A stretch of DNA of 64,000 bases from Brevibacillus brevis. GTDB lineage: Bacteria > Bacillota > Bacilli > Brevibacillales > Brevibacillaceae. The stretch covers positions 717,739 to 781,738 of the forward strand of contig NZ_CP134050.1 in NCBI RefSeq assembly GCF_031583145.1, read 5' to 3'. How positions within the stretch are numbered: the first letter of the stretch is position 1; the number at the start of each line of letters is the position of its first letter. The notes under the pieces were generated by a model. That model had not been told where the DNA came from, ran no database searches, and saw nothing but the letters and a program-made list of their open reading frames with translations. This document shows, piece after piece, positions 62,096 through 64,000 of the stretch. The position numbers were made by a program, and so were the translations under genes.

Positions 62096-63706
62096 ATGGT
62101 ACATTTTGACGCGATGGATTACCCGTACGCATCCAGACGCACGACGACCTTTGCCCGAAATGGGATGGTCGCGACTTCTCAGCCGCTGGCGGCGCAGGCA
62201 GGTCTGGATATTCTGAAAAGAGGCGGAAACGCCATTGATGCTGCGATCGCAACGGCAGCTTGTCTGACCGTCGTGGAACCGACGTCGAACGGCATCGGCG
62301 GTGACGCGTTCGCATTGGTGTGGGTCAAAGACGAACTGCACGGATTGAATGCGAGCGGGCCGGCGCCGAAGAGCATTTCCATCGAAGCGGTGAAGGCGAA
62401 GGGGCATGAAGAAATGCCGACCTACGGCTGGACGCCTGTCACTGTGCCGGGAGCGCCTGCTGCCTGGGCAGCCCTGTCCAAACGTTTCGGCAAATTGCCG
62501 TTGACCGAAGTGCTGCAGCCCGCTATCGATTATGCGGAAAACGGCTATCCGCTGTCGCCGACACTGGCGCACTACTGGAAGCTGGCGTACAACAAGTTCT
62601 CCAAGCTGTGCACAGGAGACGAATACGCTCATTGGTTCAAGACGTTTGCGCCTGAGGGGAAAGTCCCGCAGGTCGGCGACATCTGGAAGTCACCGGGGCA
62701 TGCTGCGACGCTGCGCGAAATCGCCGAGACCAACGGGGAAAGCTTTTACCGGGGATCTCTGGCGGACAAAATCGATGCATTCTCCCACGAGTGCGGCGGC
62801 TTCTTGACCAAAGAAGACCTGGCGGCATTCGAGCCGGAGTGGGTCAAACCGCTCAGCGTAAACTACCGCGGCTACGACGTATGGGAAATTCCGCCGAACG
62901 GCCAGGGCATGATCGCCCTGATGGCGCTCAATATCCTCAAGGGCTTTGACTTTGGGGCCAAAGATACACCGGAGACGTACCACAAGCAAATCGAAGCCAT
63001 GAAGCTGGCATTTACCGACGGCTTGAAATACATCACCGAATCCGGGAAGATGAGCGTCACGGCCGAAGAGCTGCTCGCAGACGAATACGCGAACCAGCGC
63101 CGTGCCCTGATCGGAGAAGAGGCGCTCACACCGGAGCCGGGAAATCCGCGTTCCAGCGGTACCGTCTACCTGGCGACAGCCGATGGCGATGGCAACATGG
63201 TGTCGTTCATTCAGAGCAACTACATGGGCTTCGGCTCCGGCGTCGTCATCCCGGACACCGGTATCGCCATGCAGAACCGCGGCCACAACTTCTCGCTGGA
63301 TCCTGCTCACGACAACCGTCTGGAGCCGGGCAAGAGGACGTATCATACCATCATCCCGGGCTTCCTGACCAAGGACGGCAAGGCGGTTGGACCGTTCGGC
63401 GTGATGGGCGGATTCATGCAGCCGCAAGGGCATGTGCAGGTCGTCATGAACACGATCGACTTCCATCTTAATCCGCAGGCTTCGCTGGATGCACCGCGCT
63501 GGCAGTGGACGGAAGGCAAGACCGTCGAGCTCGAGCGCCACTTCCCCGAGCATTTGGCGATGGCATTGGAGCGCAAAGGCCACCAGATCAAATGGGCGCA
63601 GCTCGGCAATTACTTCGGCCGCGGCCAAATTATCTGGCGCGATGAAAATGGCGTGCTGAGCGGCGGTACGGACATGCGTGCCGACAGCTGCATCGCTGCG
63701 TGGTAA
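62096..63706 (+). CDS. ggt: Gamma-glutamyltransferase, YwrD-like
   Basis: A 536-residue N-terminal nucleophile hydrolase. The N-terminal half has LDILKRGGNAIDAAIATAACL and SNGIGGDAFALVW. The predicted self-cleavage and nucleophile Thr lies in SSGTVYLATADGDGNMVSFIQS near residues 352-373, followed by GSGVVIPDTG and NRGHNFSLDP. It lacks a signal peptide, so unlike secreted GGT it probably works inside the cell. It cleaves gamma-glutamyl peptides such as glutathione. Being last in a run with a peptide importer fits uptake and cleavage of such peptides. AAGGAGG is well placed. Confidence 0.9.
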   Translation: MVHFDAMDYPYASRRTTTFARNGMVATSQPLAAQAGLDILKRGGNAIDAAIATAACLTVVEPTSNGIGGDAFALVWVKDELHGLNASGPAPKSISIEAVKAKGHEEMPTYGWTPVTVPGAPAAWAALSKRFGKLPLTEVLQPAIDYAENGYPLSPTLAHYWKLAYNKFSKLCTGDEYAHWFKTFAPEGKVPQVGDIWKSPGHAATLREIAETNGESFYRGSLADKIDAFSHECGGFLTKEDLAAFEPEWVKPLSVNYRGYDVWEIPPNGQGMIALMALNILKGFDFGAKDTPETYHKQIEAMKLAFTDGLKYITESGKMSVTAEELLADEYANQRRALIGEEALTPEPGNPRSSGTVYLATADGDGNMVSFIQSNYMGFGSGVVIPDTGIAMQNRGHNFSLDPAHDNRLEPGKRTYHTIIPGFLTKDGKAVGPFGVMGGFMQPQGHVQVVMNTIDFHLNPQASLDAPRWQWTEGKTVELERHFPEHLAMALERKGHQIKWAQLGNYFGRGQIIWRDENGVLSGGTDMRADSCIAAW

Positions 63707-63724
63707 AAAAATAAAGGGAACGCG

Positions 63725-63760
63725 AAGGTCGTATGGAACTTGGTTCTGTACGACCTTTTC
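63725..63760 (+). terminator. Terminator after the GGT gene
   Basis: AAGGTCGTA and TACGACCTT form a perfect 9-base stem with a 15-base loop, followed by TTTTC. Confidence 0.75.
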
Positions 63761-63836
63761 ATTTGGAAAAATTCGGGATACTATTTTTTTAGATCGTCAA
63801 CCCGTTGTCATTTCAAACGCTGGGGAAGGAAAGGGG

Positions 63837-64000
63837 ATGGGAAATGTGAGCACGGGTCTGTACCTGTTCATTTTGGTGTTCAACATCGGTTTGTCTTTAC
63901 TGGTGCTTCCGCGATACAAAGAAAAGTGGGCAGCATTTAGAAATACCCCGATGGCAGGGAGGCTGATCGCGGCCGGATTCGCTGTCGTGGGGCTGTGGGT
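63837..64000 (+). CDS. Start of a small membrane protein, cut by the window end
   Basis: The frame from ATG 63837 (or GTG 63846 after AAGGGGATGG) runs open to the window end. It reads MGNVSTGLYLFILVFNIGLS, then LLVLPRYKEKWAAFRNTP and a second hydrophobic stretch. Two membrane helices are visible with a basic loop between. I do not recognise the family from this part. Confidence 0.6.
   Translation, partial: MGNVSTGLYLFILVFNIGLSLLVLPRYKEKWAAFRNTPMAGRLIAAGFAVVGLW

Overview
The window reads as chromosomal DNA of a Gram-positive, Bacillales-type bacterium with moderately high GC. Strong AGGAGG-type ribosome sites, guanine riboswitches on guaA and a purine permease, a purEKB operon with PurR-like boxes, a Bce-type two-component/ABC module and a ywr-like chromate/Lrp/GGT cluster all fit. 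My best guess is a Brevibacillus relative. That rests on gene style and synteny, not on a marker gene. Almost every gene is on the + strand.

Bases 1-6700 are a defence island. It holds the 3' part of a type I restriction hsdR and then a short, AT-richer, translationally coupled operon: a SLATT-type two-TM protein, a QueC-like enzyme (Cap9-like), a TGT-like enzyme (Cap10-like) and a CD-NTase-like nucleotidyltransferase. This is the gene content of a type IV CBASS-like anti-phage system without a recognisable OGG (Cap11) gene. An IS1182-like element sits in the last codons of the TGT-like gene. Removing it together with one CTAG copy restores a reading frame that ends 13 bases before the CD-NTase start.

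Bases 6700-14950 are a hydantoin/oxoproline-type catabolic cluster: PucR regulator, Asp/Glu/hydantoin racemase, MFS transporter, HyuA, HyuB and cupin. Bases 15600-25720 are a second catabolic region with three LacI paralogues that share almost the same recognition helix. It encodes a Gfo/Idh/MocA dehydrogenase, a flavin monooxygenase with its own FMN reductase and a stand-alone riboflavin kinase, a tartrate/D-malate-type dehydrogenase and a class II aldolase. Similar TTAA-N-CGCTTAA operator-like sites lie at three of its promoters.

Bases 25740-32420 are a mobile, scarred region. It carries an IS3/IS150-type element, a small YolD-containing operon behind two SOS-box-like palindromes, a tRNA-Leu 3' fragment, an IS21 element that appears to split a small minus-strand zinc-ribbon gene, and intact tRNA-Gly and tRNA-Arg genes.

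Bases 32600-48800 are core functions: MoxR/DUF58/transglutaminase, guaA and a purine permease each behind a purine riboswitch, hisS behind an apparent histidine leader peptide, two paralogous M1 peptidases, and purEKB. Bases 48950-54060 hold an ECF sigma factor and a BceRS-BceAB-type module. The sigma promoter and the transporter promoter carry the same BceR-like box at the same distance from the -10. The window ends with guanine deaminase, an Lrp/AsnC regulator, a peptide ABC importer, a split chromate transporter pair, gamma-glutamyltransferase and the start of a membrane protein.
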